Positions 1-7,324 of a stretch of DNA of 64,000 bases are shown piece after piece. This stretch comes from Flavobacterium sp. (GTDB lineage: Bacteria; Bacteroidota; Bacteroidia; Flavobacteriales; Flavobacteriaceae). A program made the translations under genes and the position numbers. The notes beneath the pieces were generated by a model. It was not told the DNA's origin, made no database searches, and worked only from the letters and a program-made list of their open reading frames with translations. The stretch is taken from contig JAHEZJ010000020.1 in the NCBI GenBank assembly GCA_023251135.1, positions 1 to 64,000 on the forward strand. Reading direction: 5' to 3'. The stretch's first letter is position 1. Each line of letters opens with the position of its first letter.

Positions 1-120
1 AACGGGTGAAAGATCTTGTACGTCTTTCACAATTGTAACATTGGATTTTGGAAGTAAAACGTCTTCTTTTTTACCGCAGGAGAAAAGAAGGAAAGCAATA
101 ATCAGCGTAAAGTATTTCAT
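1..120 (-). CDS. N-terminal part of a lipoprotein, gene cut by the left window edge
   Basis: Read leftward from an ATG at 118-120, the frame is open for 40 codons to the window edge. The product begins MKYFTLIIAFLLFSCGKKED, a type II signal peptide with lipobox LFSC (Cys15), so the protein should be exported and lipidated. After the cysteine comes a charged linker. Nothing in the visible part identifies a function. The oppositely oriented reading frame over the same bases lacks such coherent features. Confidence 0.75.
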   Translation of the reverse strand, partial: MKYFTLIIAFLLFSCGKKEDVLLPKSNVTIVKDVQDLSPV

Positions 121-194
121 AAACTTTTTTATTTTTCTTATACATCGCAATAATCGACAATATTGTCTTTCGACGAAGGAGAAATCACACAAAG

Positions 195-296
195 TTGTCA
201 TTCCGAGGAACGAGGAATCACAGTTGCTGAATCGACAAAGATTGACTTGTCTTTGCGGAGTTTCTTGCGGTGATTCCTCATTCCTCGGAATGACAA
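195..296. repeat. Intergenic inverted repeat (27-bp arms)
   Basis: The arms at 195-221 and 270-296 are reverse complements with one mismatch. The core reads GTCATTCCGAGGAACGAGG, and the arms are separated by 48 bases. The element fills the gap between the lipoprotein start and the folP stop and would fold into a long hairpin in RNA from either strand. It looks like a dispersed intergenic repeat. It may also end folP transcription, although it has no T-tract. Confidence 0.75.
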
Positions 297-305
297 AGCT
301 GTCGT

Positions 306-1130
306 TTAAATATGCAATTTATTAAACAACGTCACACATTCCATCGCTTCTTTTACATCGTGAACACGCAGTATTTTAGCTCCTTTTGTCAAAGCAATTG
401 TATTCAAAACTGTTGTTCCGTTTAGCGCTTCTGACGCGGTATTGTTTAATGTTTTATAAATCATCGATTTTCTCGAAACACCCGCCAAAACAGGCAATTC
501 CAATAGATTAAAAAGTTCCGCTTTTTGCAAAACTTCAAAATTCTGCTCGGTTGTTTTTGCAAATCCGAAACCCGGATCTAAGATTAAATCATTGATTCCA
601 AGGTTTCTTGCTTCTTTAACTTTCTCTGAGAAGTAAAAAAGTATTTCTTTTACAATATCGTCATACTGTGTGAGGCTTTGCATCGTTTGTGGGTTTCCGC
701 GCATGTGCATCATGATGTAGGGCACGTTGTAGTGCGCAATCACCTCAAACATTTTATCATCCAACTCGCCTGCTGCAATATCGTTTATAATAGCGGCACC
801 GCTTTCGATACTCGCTTTGGCAACGGCAGCTCTAAAAGTATCAATTGACAATAAGGTTTCCGGAAAGTGTTTTAAAATCAACTCGATGGCTGGAACAATT
901 CGGTCTATTTCTTCCTGTTCCGTCACAAACTCAGCACTTGGTTTACTCGAATAGGCGCCAATATCAATAAAGGAAGCCCCTTCTGAAAGCATTTTACCCA
1001 CCTGTGTGACGATTTCCTCTTCATTTTTATACTTTCCCCCATCAAAAAAAGAATTGGGCGTCACATTCAAAATCCCCATTACTTTAGGAATCGACAAATC
1101 GATAAGCTGGCCTTTGCAATTAATTGTCAT
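306..1130 (-). CDS. folP: Dihydropteroate synthase
   Basis: This enzyme condenses para-aminobenzoate with hydroxymethyl-dihydropterin pyrophosphate to form dihydropteroate in cytoplasmic folate synthesis; it is the sulfonamide target. At 274 residues it has normal family length. Signatures in order are GILNVTPNSFFDGG (N-terminal pterin-binding loop), DIGAYSSKP (the usual D-I-G-G-x-S-x-x-P loop with Gly to Ala), AAIINDIA and DPGFGFAKTTEQN, and the TIM-barrel pattern is intact. It stands alone leftward, divergent from the DUF1599 gene, with a repeat-rich 294-bp gap between them. Confidence 0.95.
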   Translation of the reverse strand: MTINCKGQLIDLSIPKVMGILNVTPNSFFDGGKYKNEEEIVTQVGKMLSEGASFIDIGAYSSKPSAEFVTEQEEIDRIVPAIELILKHFPETLLSIDTFRAAVAKASIESGAAIINDIAAGELDDKMFEVIAHYNVPYIMMHMRGNPQTMQSLTQYDDIVKEILFYFSEKVKEARNLGINDLILDPGFGFAKTTEQNFEVLQKAELFNLLELPVLAGVSRKSMIYKTLNNTASEALNGTTVLNTIALTKGAKILRVHDVKEAMECVTLFNKLHI

Positions 1131-1150
1131 TTGTTGTTGTTGTTTTTTTG

Positions 1151-1375
1151 TTTCAGGTTTGAAGTTTCAAGTTCTGGAACACACACAATCTGTGTCAACT
1201 TGAAACCTGAAACTTTTTATATCCTTTTCAAGCTCCAGAATGCACAAAATCTGCGTCAACTTGAAACCTGAAACCTGAAACTTTTTACATTCTTTTCCAC
1301 TTTCAGGTTATTGGCATTAACACTTTGTTTAGAAAAAACTTGAAACAAAGAAAACCTGAAACTTGAAACTCTTAA
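1151..1375. repeat. Cluster of TTTCAGGTTT/AAACCTGAAA repeats with a diverged tandem duplication
   Basis: The region between folP and the DUF1599 gene holds several copies of the short unit (C)TTGAAACCTGAAAC and its complement. Two copies are embedded in a diverged tandem duplication at 1169-1229 and 1230-1297; the second unit has one extra CTGAAAC heptamer. The same unit recurs only between genes elsewhere in the window: 14787-14837, 34628-34668, 53411-53457, 56147-56196, 58423-58444 and 61648-61709. Confidence 0.85.
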
Positions 1376-1394
1376 AAAATTATCCTTATTTTTG
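1362..1394 (+). promoter_or_regulatory. Putative promoter of the DUF1599 gene
   Basis: TATTTTTG at 1387-1394 matches the Bacteroidota -7 consensus TAnnTTTG. CTTG at 1362-1365 lies 21 bases upstream, within the known spacing for the -33 TTG element. The -33 element lies inside a TTGAAAC repeat unit. The ATG follows 30 bases after the -7 box. Confidence 0.55.
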
Positions 1395-1424
1395 AAGAAA
1401 TTTTTAGCAAATATACAGCAATAA

Positions 1425-1967
1425 ATGAAGAATACTTCCCTTGAATTTGATAATGTAATTACGGTTTGCCGTACTTTGTTTATTAACAAAATGAAAGATT
1501 ATGGCAGTGCATGGCGTATTTTAAGATTGCCATCATTAACCGATCAGATATTCATAAAAGCACAAAGAATTAGAAGCTTACAGGAAAATGAAATCCGTAA
1601 AGTAGACGAAGACGAAAAAGGAGAATTCATCGGAATCATCAATTATTCGATTATGGCATTGATTCAATTGGAACTTGGAGTTGTGGAGCAACCCGATTTA
1701 GATGTTGAAAAAGCAACCGAATTGTATGATGCTAAAGTCAAACAAACCAAAGAGTTAATGGAAGCTAAAAATCATGATTACGGCGAAGCGTGGCGTGACA
1801 TGCGTGTAAGTTCTCTTACCGATTTAATTCTGCAAAAAATACTTCGTGTAAAACAAATCGAAGACAATAAAGGTAAAACGCTGGTTTCTGAAGGCATTGA
1901 TGCCAATTATCAGGACATGATTAATTACTCGGTTTTTGCTTTAATCTTAAATCCTATCACTAAATAA
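1425..1967 (+). CDS. DUF1599 (Nmad1) family protein with two internal repeats
   Basis: The 180-residue cytoplasmic protein consists of two copies of one module. KDYGSAWRILRLPSLTDQIF near residue 24 matches HDYGEAWRDMRVSSLTDLIL near residue 113, and INYSIMALIQ matches INYSVFALIL. This duplicated pattern fits DUF1599, also called nucleotide modification associated domain 1. Its biochemical role in Bacteroidota is not established, to my knowledge. It has no signal peptide. It is first in a rightward series with the BT_3928-like gene, the TlpA-like gene and tpiA. The family call is fairly secure; function is open. Confidence 0.8.
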   Translation: MKNTSLEFDNVITVCRTLFINKMKDYGSAWRILRLPSLTDQIFIKAQRIRSLQENEIRKVDEDEKGEFIGIINYSIMALIQLELGVVEQPDLDVEKATELYDAKVKQTKELMEAKNHDYGEAWRDMRVSSLTDLILQKILRVKQIEDNKGKTLVSEGIDANYQDMINYSVFALILNPITK

Positions 1968-2046
1968 AATTCCAATTTTAAAAATCCCAAGTCCCAAATT
2001 TTATTGAAAAGTTGGAATTTGGAATTTTAGTTTTGGAATTTTAAAA
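1968..2046. repeat. AATTCC/GGAATT intergenic repeat hairpin
   Basis: Between the DUF1599 gene and the next ORF the sequence alternates AAATTCCAA-type and TTGGAATTT-type units that can pair into an AT-rich hairpin. The same unit type fills 16893-17090. It is a low-complexity dispersed repeat; a terminator role is possible but not clear. Confidence 0.6.
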
Positions 2047-2057
2047 TCATTATTTTT

Positions 2058-3158
2058 ATGAAAAACATCATTACTCAATTTTCCAGATTATTTGTCGGTG
2101 TACTATTTATTATTTCCGGACTAATTAAACTAAACGATCCTGTTGGTTTCTCCTATAAATTGGCCGAATATTTTAGCGAGCCGGTTTTTAATATGCCTTT
2201 TCTCGAGCCATTGGCTTTAGGATTAGCGATTTTTTTAGTAATTCTTGAAGTAGTTTTGGGTGTTATGTTGTTGGTAGGATACAAATCAAAACTTACGATT
2301 TGGGCTTTGTTGTTGTTAATCGTTTTCTTCACCTTCCTTACCTTCTATTCTGCTTATTTTGACGTAGTTAAAGACTGTGGATGTTTTGGAGATGCTTTAC
2401 ACTTAACACCTTGGCAATCGTTCACAAAAGATATTGTTTTACTTTTCTTTATTCTGATATTGTTCATCAATAAAAAACTGGTAAAACCTTTATTTTCAAA
2501 ATTTGTGACCAATATCCTCACTTTGATCAGCATTATTTTGTGTGTTATTATGGCCGTTTGGGTACTCAACCACAATCCGATCAAAGATTTCCGTCCGTAC
2601 AAAGTAGGAAGTAATATCGAGAAGGGAATGGAAATTCCTGAAGGTGCTCCAAAATCGGTTGTTGAGATGATTTTCATCTACAAAGTAAATGGTGTTGATA
2701 AGGAATTTACTGAAAAAGACCTGATGAACATTCCGGAAGGCGCTACGTTTGTAGACCGAAAAGACAAAGTAATTACAGAAGGTTATGTACCGCCAATTCA
2801 TGATTTCACCATGACAAAAGACGATTCTGATTACAAAGAGGAATTGCTTAAAGAACCTAAATTACTGGTATTTGTAACCTACGATTTAAAACTTTCTAAT
2901 CCTGAAGGGATGAAAAAACTGGAAGGTTTAAACAAAGAAGCTAAAACAAAAGGGTACAAAGTAATTGCTATGACGGCTTCTGGCCCTGATGAAATTGCAA
3001 AAGCCAAAAAACAATACGGTTTAGATGTTGATTTCTATTTCTGTGATGCCACTACGCTAAAAACAATCGAAAGAGCCAATCCAAGTATTGTTGTACTGCA
3101 AAAAGGAACTGTAGTTCAAAAAGTACACTATAATGATACTGCCGATTTAAAACTATAA
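2058..3158 (+). CDS. BT_3928-like membrane protein: MauE/DoxX domain with a CxxC-less thioredoxin-like tail
   Basis: The N-terminal ~170 residues form an integral-membrane DoxX/MauE-type domain. They have at least four hydrophobic helices, the typical start FVGVLFIISGLIKLNDPVGF and a conserved DCGCFGD motif, as in MauE proteins that handle disulfide redox. Residues ~250-366 resemble a thioredoxin fold (LLVFVTYDL, later PSIVVLQKGTVVQKVHYND), but the active-site CxxC is absent. The next gene encodes a TlpA-like protein with an intact CGDC, so the pair probably works in envelope thiol chemistry. That role is inferred from domain type and context. Confidence 0.8.
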   Translation: MKNIITQFSRLFVGVLFIISGLIKLNDPVGFSYKLAEYFSEPVFNMPFLEPLALGLAIFLVILEVVLGVMLLVGYKSKLTIWALLLLIVFFTFLTFYSAYFDVVKDCGCFGDALHLTPWQSFTKDIVLLFFILILFINKKLVKPLFSKFVTNILTLISIILCVIMAVWVLNHNPIKDFRPYKVGSNIEKGMEIPEGAPKSVVEMIFIYKVNGVDKEFTEKDLMNIPEGATFVDRKDKVITEGYVPPIHDFTMTKDDSDYKEELLKEPKLLVFVTYDLKLSNPEGMKKLEGLNKEAKTKGYKVIAMTASGPDEIAKAKKQYGLDVDFYFCDATTLKTIERANPSIVVLQKGTVVQKVHYNDTADLKL

Positions 3159-3188
3159 AACCTCAATCCTAAAGGTTACCCCAATTTA

Positions 3189-3231
3189 CAAAGTCCGCAA
3201 AGTTTCATCGCTTTGTGGACTTTGCTTTTTT
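3189..3231 (+). terminator. Rho-independent terminator after the BT_3928-like gene
   Basis: Arms at 3189-3202 (CAAAGTCCGCAAAG) and 3211-3224 pair with a single G-U and are followed by a run of T. It lies 30 bases after the stop codon. Confidence 0.75.
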
Positions 3232-3500
3232 ACTCCAAAAAATAACTTCAAAATCTGAATTTAGAGTGAGTCCTATTTTGGTCAAATCTGACGTTTTTTT
3301 ACAGTCAAAAACAGACGCTCCCGAAAAAAAGTTTTTCTTTTTCTATTTTCTTTACCCTTTTTTCCTGAAAATCCCCTCCAAATTGAAGTCAGTTGCGCCA
3401 ACTATTACGATTTCACTCCTCATTTTTTAACCGAAACAGACTCATTTGTGATAAAATAAACGACTCTTCAAATTTTGTTAATCTGCATATGGCATTTCAT
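3232..3500. other. Intergenic stretch with no gene recognised
   Basis: The 378-base gap before the thioredoxin gene holds the terminator above, homopolymer-rich sequence and a 71-codon reading frame with low-complexity, phenylalanine-rich translation. I do not believe that frame is a gene. A promoter -7 box closes the gap on the right. I see no RNA gene. Confidence 0.5.
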
Positions 3501-3509
3501 TTGTTTGTT

Positions 3510-3517
3510 TAACTTTG
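3510..3517 (+). promoter_or_regulatory. Bacteroidota -7 box upstream of the TlpA-like gene
   Basis: TAACTTTG matches TAnnTTTG and lies 19 bases before the ATG. I could not assign a clear -33 TTG. It suggests that the TlpA-like gene and tpiA are transcribed separately from the gene upstream, in agreement with the intervening terminator. Confidence 0.6.
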
Positions 3518-3536
3518 TTCAAAATCATTTATCACT

Positions 3537-4031
3537 ATGAAACAAATAACGCTAATTCTAATTGCATTTATTACTTTTTCGTGTTCACAAGCTCAGAAAA
3601 CAAGTTTTTCTAAAGAAGCTTTGTCCGAAAAATTATTAGCAGCTGATGGAAGTCAGGTTGCTTTCAAAGACATTTTAAAAAAATACAAAGGCAAAACTTT
3701 GGTTATCGAAGTTTGGGCTTCCTGGTGTGGCGACTGTGTAAAAGCGATGCCACATTTAAAAGAACTTCAAGCCAATAATCCTGATGTTTCGTACTTGTTC
3801 CTTTCTGCTGATAAAACGGCCGATAAATGGAAAGCAGGAATTGAAAAACACGAATTAAAAGGCGATCATTTTATGATGAATGATGGTATGAAAGGGCTAT
3901 TTGGAAAAGCAATTGATTTAGACTGGATTCCGAGATACATCATTGTAGACAAAAAAGGAAAAATTGTACTCTACCGCGCCATTGAAAAAGATTTCGATAA
4001 AATCAATGAAACTTTGAAAGGTTTAAAATAA
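3537..4031 (+). CDS. TlpA-like thioredoxin-family lipoprotein
   Basis: The 164-residue protein has a lipoprotein signal (FITFSC, Cys16) and one thioredoxin-fold domain with active site WASWCGDC (Cys64 and Cys67) and the cis-proline region DWIPRYIIVD. It should act as a membrane-anchored periplasmic thiol-disulfide oxidoreductase of the TlpA/ResA group. Substrates cannot be told from sequence. It sits between a MauE/DoxX-type membrane protein, a plausible redox partner, and tpiA. The start is fixed by the signal peptide and by the -7 box just upstream. Confidence 0.88.
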   Translation: MKQITLILIAFITFSCSQAQKTSFSKEALSEKLLAADGSQVAFKDILKKYKGKTLVIEVWASWCGDCVKAMPHLKELQANNPDVSYLFLSADKTADKWKAGIEKHELKGDHFMMNDGMKGLFGKAIDLDWIPRYIIVDKKGKIVLYRAIEKDFDKINETLKGLK

Positions 4032-4103
4032 AACCGAAGGATCAATTGCATTGGCAAGCATACATTTGAATAAAATAAAAGCAAAAAAATAAAAACTACC
4101 AAA

Positions 4104-4856
4104 ATGAGAAAAAAGATTGTTGCAGGAAACTGGAAAATGCATAAAAACGCAGCACAAACTGAAGAATTATTAAGCGAATTAATTACTAAAATACCTGCAA
4201 AAACTACAGCTCAAGTAATTGTAGCGCCAACTTTTATAAACTTGCAGGCTGCCGTTGCCAAATTAAAAAACACCACTATCGGTGTTGCAGCGCAAAACGT
4301 TCATCAGGCTGAAGGTGGCGCATTTACAGGAGAAATTTCTGCTGACATGTTAACTAGTGTTGGTGTTAATACCGTAATTCTTGGTCACTCTGAGCGTAGA
4401 GCCATTTTTCACGAAACAGATGCCTTAATCGCTAATAAAGTGGATACTGCCCTGAAACATGACATGACCGTAATTTTCTGTTTTGGAGAAGAATTAAAAG
4501 ATCGTCAGTCAGACAATCACTTTAATATTGTTGAAAATCAATTGCGTGACGGATTGTTCCAAATTGCAAAAGAATCATGGTCAAAAATTGTTTTAGCCTA
4601 TGAGCCGGTTTGGGCAATTGGAACAGGAGAAACTGCTTCTCCGGAGCAAGCACAGGAAATGCACGAATTTATCAGAGAGGTGGTTCGTAAAGCATTTGGA
4701 GCTGCTATCGCTGATGAAGTTTCTATTCTTTACGGAGGTTCTGTTAAACCGGAAAATGCTAAAGAAATCTTCTCTAAACCAGACGTAGACGGAGGTTTAA
4801 TTGGAGGTGCTGCTTTAAAAGCAGATGACTTTTTAGCGATTGTTACTGCTATTTAG
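4104..4856 (+). CDS. tpiA: Triosephosphate isomerase
   Basis: TpiA interconverts dihydroxyacetone phosphate and glyceraldehyde 3-phosphate in glycolysis and gluconeogenesis. The 250-residue protein carries all catalytic motifs: GNWKMHKN (Asn9, Lys11), ILGHSERR (electrophilic His), AYEPVWAIGTG (general-base Glu and the flexible loop) and LYGGSV for phosphate binding. It follows the TlpA-like gene by 72 bases and is the last gene before a strong bidirectional terminator. Confidence 0.97.
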   Translation: MRKKIVAGNWKMHKNAAQTEELLSELITKIPAKTTAQVIVAPTFINLQAAVAKLKNTTIGVAAQNVHQAEGGAFTGEISADMLTSVGVNTVILGHSERRAIFHETDALIANKVDTALKHDMTVIFCFGEELKDRQSDNHFNIVENQLRDGLFQIAKESWSKIVLAYEPVWAIGTGETASPEQAQEMHEFIREVVRKAFGAAIADEVSILYGGSVKPENAKEIFSKPDVDGGLIGGAALKADDFLAIVTAI

Positions 4857-4960
4857 ACAATTAGGTAATTAGATAATTAAACACTATAATTATTAAATCA
4901 CTGAGAATCTTAATACTTAGTTCTTCGTATCTTAGAATCTTAGCAACTTAGTACCTTAAT

Positions 4961-4992
4961 AAAAAAAGCGTTCATAAGAACGCTTTTTTTTT
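4961..4992. terminator. Bidirectional terminator between tpiA and a leftward unknown gene
   Basis: AAAAAAAGCGTTC, an ATAA loop and GAACGC plus a T-run form a hairpin with A/T tracts on both sides, so it can end transcription from both converging genes. Confidence 0.85.
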
Positions 4993-5011
4993 ACATCAAC
5001 TCTTTCCTAAC

Positions 5012-7324
5012 TTACTTAAGATATTCTTTTAAGAGCGGGCAATTGTACTTTTGAAAAGCGGTTGTTTTTCGATATACCGAATAAAAGTTAAAGAGCTCCT
5101 TCCCTGCTTTAAACGGGTTCTTCTCTTCTTCTTCCGCCGAAACTAAACTGGCGTAATGATCGTAATAATTACATTCAAAAATCATTAAACTGGCCAAAGC
5201 TTTTTCGTTATTGTTTTTAGACATCTTCAAAGCTTTCTCATAGTACATTTTGGCCATTTTCAGATTATAATAATTGCCTTTCTGATATTTCTTTTCATTT
5301 TCTGAATTGTCCCCATACACATAATCTACATACGATTCGCCCGATGTCCAGTCGTAGGCCGTCATCATCCAGGAATTCCCCAAATACGAAACATTGAAAT
5401 AGGCATGTGCCAGTTTCAGGTTACTTGTCGCCGTATTTTGCTTTTTTAACTGAATCAGTTCCCCTATAAAATTGGTCTTATTAAAACGATAATTAAACTT
5501 GCGTTCTTCTGCCGTTTGAAGGATTTTAGGCAGGAATGGGTTTTCATTCAAATAATCTTTATAAGCATAGTTTTTCTCCCAAAAATCCTGTGGCATCCCC
5601 GCGAAAGTTTTATAAGCCAGTTCTAAATCGTTGTTACGGAATGCAATTGTTCCTTTCAGATCTTTATAATAATTGACATTGGGTGCGATGGTTCCCGAAC
5701 AAATGTACGTTTCAAATGGCGTTTTGTCTTTTTTCTCCTGCAGCGCTATCAAACGGTCGACATCCGCTACGGTGGCGTTATTTCGGTCAAAATAACCGAT
5801 GTAATTGTAAAAATAAGGGTTGCCATATCCGGAGTATTCTCCTTCGCTTTTAAGGTCCGATTTCATAGCCAGTAAACCCGCCGTGACACGATCGTCTTGT
5901 TTGGCAAAATCGGCACTGGCAATTCGGTACAAACTGTATAAATTCTTAAACAAACCATAGTCCTTTTCTACCAGACTTTCAACGGAATCAAAGTATTTGA
6001 AAAGCTGGTTTTGAACTTTCTCGCTCTTCAAATCATCTTGTTTTAAAGAAACCAATGCCAATTGAATGTTTTTCTGCATTTGTATGGAAGGATTGGCCTT
6101 TTCGGAAATCATAGCGGTGTATTTTTTCCCCAGATCAATTTCATCTCCCATAAAACAAAGCTGTGCAATTGCCGCTGTGATATAGTCCTTTTGCTCTCCC
6201 CAAGTCTGTTCGTGTATAGAAATTAAAAAATACTCCAGGGCTCTTAAATGCAAAATGTCTTTGTTGAAATTTTCGTCTTTTGCTTTTGCGTAATTCTCGT
6301 ACCAGGCCGTACTATCAAAAACAACCGAAGGGGTTCCGTCATTCGTATACATCGGTGTAAAAATCCAGTCTTCGAGTTTGTTAATTTCTCTTCCAATCAA
6401 AAAACTCAGATACAAACTATTCGGACTCAGTTTATACACTTCCTCTATCGTTTTCAAATCCGGTGCAGGATTGCGTAAACTTTCAATAGCCAAAATCACA
6501 CTTCGCTCTTCGTCATTTTGAGCCAATGCCAAAGTTTCTGTGGTTAATTTCCAGTTGTAATGCTGTAAAACAGCAAACGATTTTTCTTCGCAGGAAGCAA
6601 AAACTTTACTTAGCAAATAATTCTGCAAAGGCAAATTTTCAATACACAAAGCTTTATAATACAAAGCCCAGGGCTCTAAAATGGTGTTTTTCTGATCGGC
6701 AAAATAAGCATCATACAAACGAATCACTTCGGCCTTATCGGTAGCATAAAAACTGTATCTCAACATTAAAAAGGCATAACGCTGTTTTAAAAAGGGATCA
6801 CGTGCCGTTCTGATTTTCTTTTCAAAATCACCAACCTCTGCCAGTTTATGATCTTTACTGTCATAGCTCACCGTGTCCCAGCTTTCCCACTTTACATCGG
6901 TATTGCTGTTGTATTCGAGTTTTTTAGCAAACAAAATATAGTTTAAGAGCGCTTTATTTTTGGATCGCAGCAGCGCTTCAATAAAAGTATTCTTTTCAAA
7001 AACTTTCTTTAAAGACTTGGTTTCGTAAGCGGTCTCAAATGTCTCAGCATCCGTTTGATACAAAATAACATGTACGTCCTTTGCATCGACCTGACCGCCC
7101 AGTTTTTTCGTCCATTCTACACAATTCAACTCCTGATCGACACCCGAAACGGTATTGGTTGTATAATAATTATCGGCCGAATAATAAAAGGGTGTCAGTT
7201 TAAAAAAGCCTTCGCATTGGGCTTTGAACAAAACCAACCTGCTGGTTTCAGGCGAAACACTCCAGCCACAGGCCAAAGAGACCTGAACACTTAAAACAAA
7301 AAGTAAACTGCTAAAAACGCGCAT
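5012..7324 (-). CDS. Large secreted protein of unknown function (770 aa)
   Basis: I do not recognise a family. I place the start at the ATG at 7322-7324, giving the signal peptide MRVFSSLLFVLSVQVSLACG; an upstream in-frame ATG at 7375 would overlap the preceding gene by 65 bases and bury the signal. The mature protein is rich in Tyr, Lys and Asn and mostly predicted helical. Its tail (NLKMAKMYYEKALKMSKNN) looks TPR-like, so a helical-repeat architecture is possible. It overlaps the stop of the upstream lipoprotein gene by 14 bases, implying co-translation and a shared role at the cell envelope. Confidence 0.8.
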   Translation of the reverse strand: MRVFSSLLFVLSVQVSLACGWSVSPETSRLVLFKAQCEGFFKLTPFYYSADNYYTTNTVSGVDQELNCVEWTKKLGGQVDAKDVHVILYQTDAETFETAYETKSLKKVFEKNTFIEALLRSKNKALLNYILFAKKLEYNSNTDVKWESWDTVSYDSKDHKLAEVGDFEKKIRTARDPFLKQRYAFLMLRYSFYATDKAEVIRLYDAYFADQKNTILEPWALYYKALCIENLPLQNYLLSKVFASCEEKSFAVLQHYNWKLTTETLALAQNDEERSVILAIESLRNPAPDLKTIEEVYKLSPNSLYLSFLIGREINKLEDWIFTPMYTNDGTPSVVFDSTAWYENYAKAKDENFNKDILHLRALEYFLISIHEQTWGEQKDYITAAIAQLCFMGDEIDLGKKYTAMISEKANPSIQMQKNIQLALVSLKQDDLKSEKVQNQLFKYFDSVESLVEKDYGLFKNLYSLYRIASADFAKQDDRVTAGLLAMKSDLKSEGEYSGYGNPYFYNYIGYFDRNNATVADVDRLIALQEKKDKTPFETYICSGTIAPNVNYYKDLKGTIAFRNNDLELAYKTFAGMPQDFWEKNYAYKDYLNENPFLPKILQTAEERKFNYRFNKTNFIGELIQLKKQNTATSNLKLAHAYFNVSYLGNSWMMTAYDWTSGESYVDYVYGDNSENEKKYQKGNYYNLKMAKMYYEKALKMSKNNNEKALASLMIFECNYYDHYASLVSAEEEEKNPFKAGKELFNFYSVYRKTTAFQKYNCPLLKEYLK

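Noticed and set aside
41..325. Rightward 94-codon frame at the left edge
   Set aside because: It is antisense to a clear lipoprotein start and its second half translates the inverted repeat at 195-296.
3215..3430. 71-codon rightward frame after the BT_3928-like gene
   Set aside because: It starts within the terminator hairpin and is a low-complexity Phe/Lys-rich translation of homopolymer runs.
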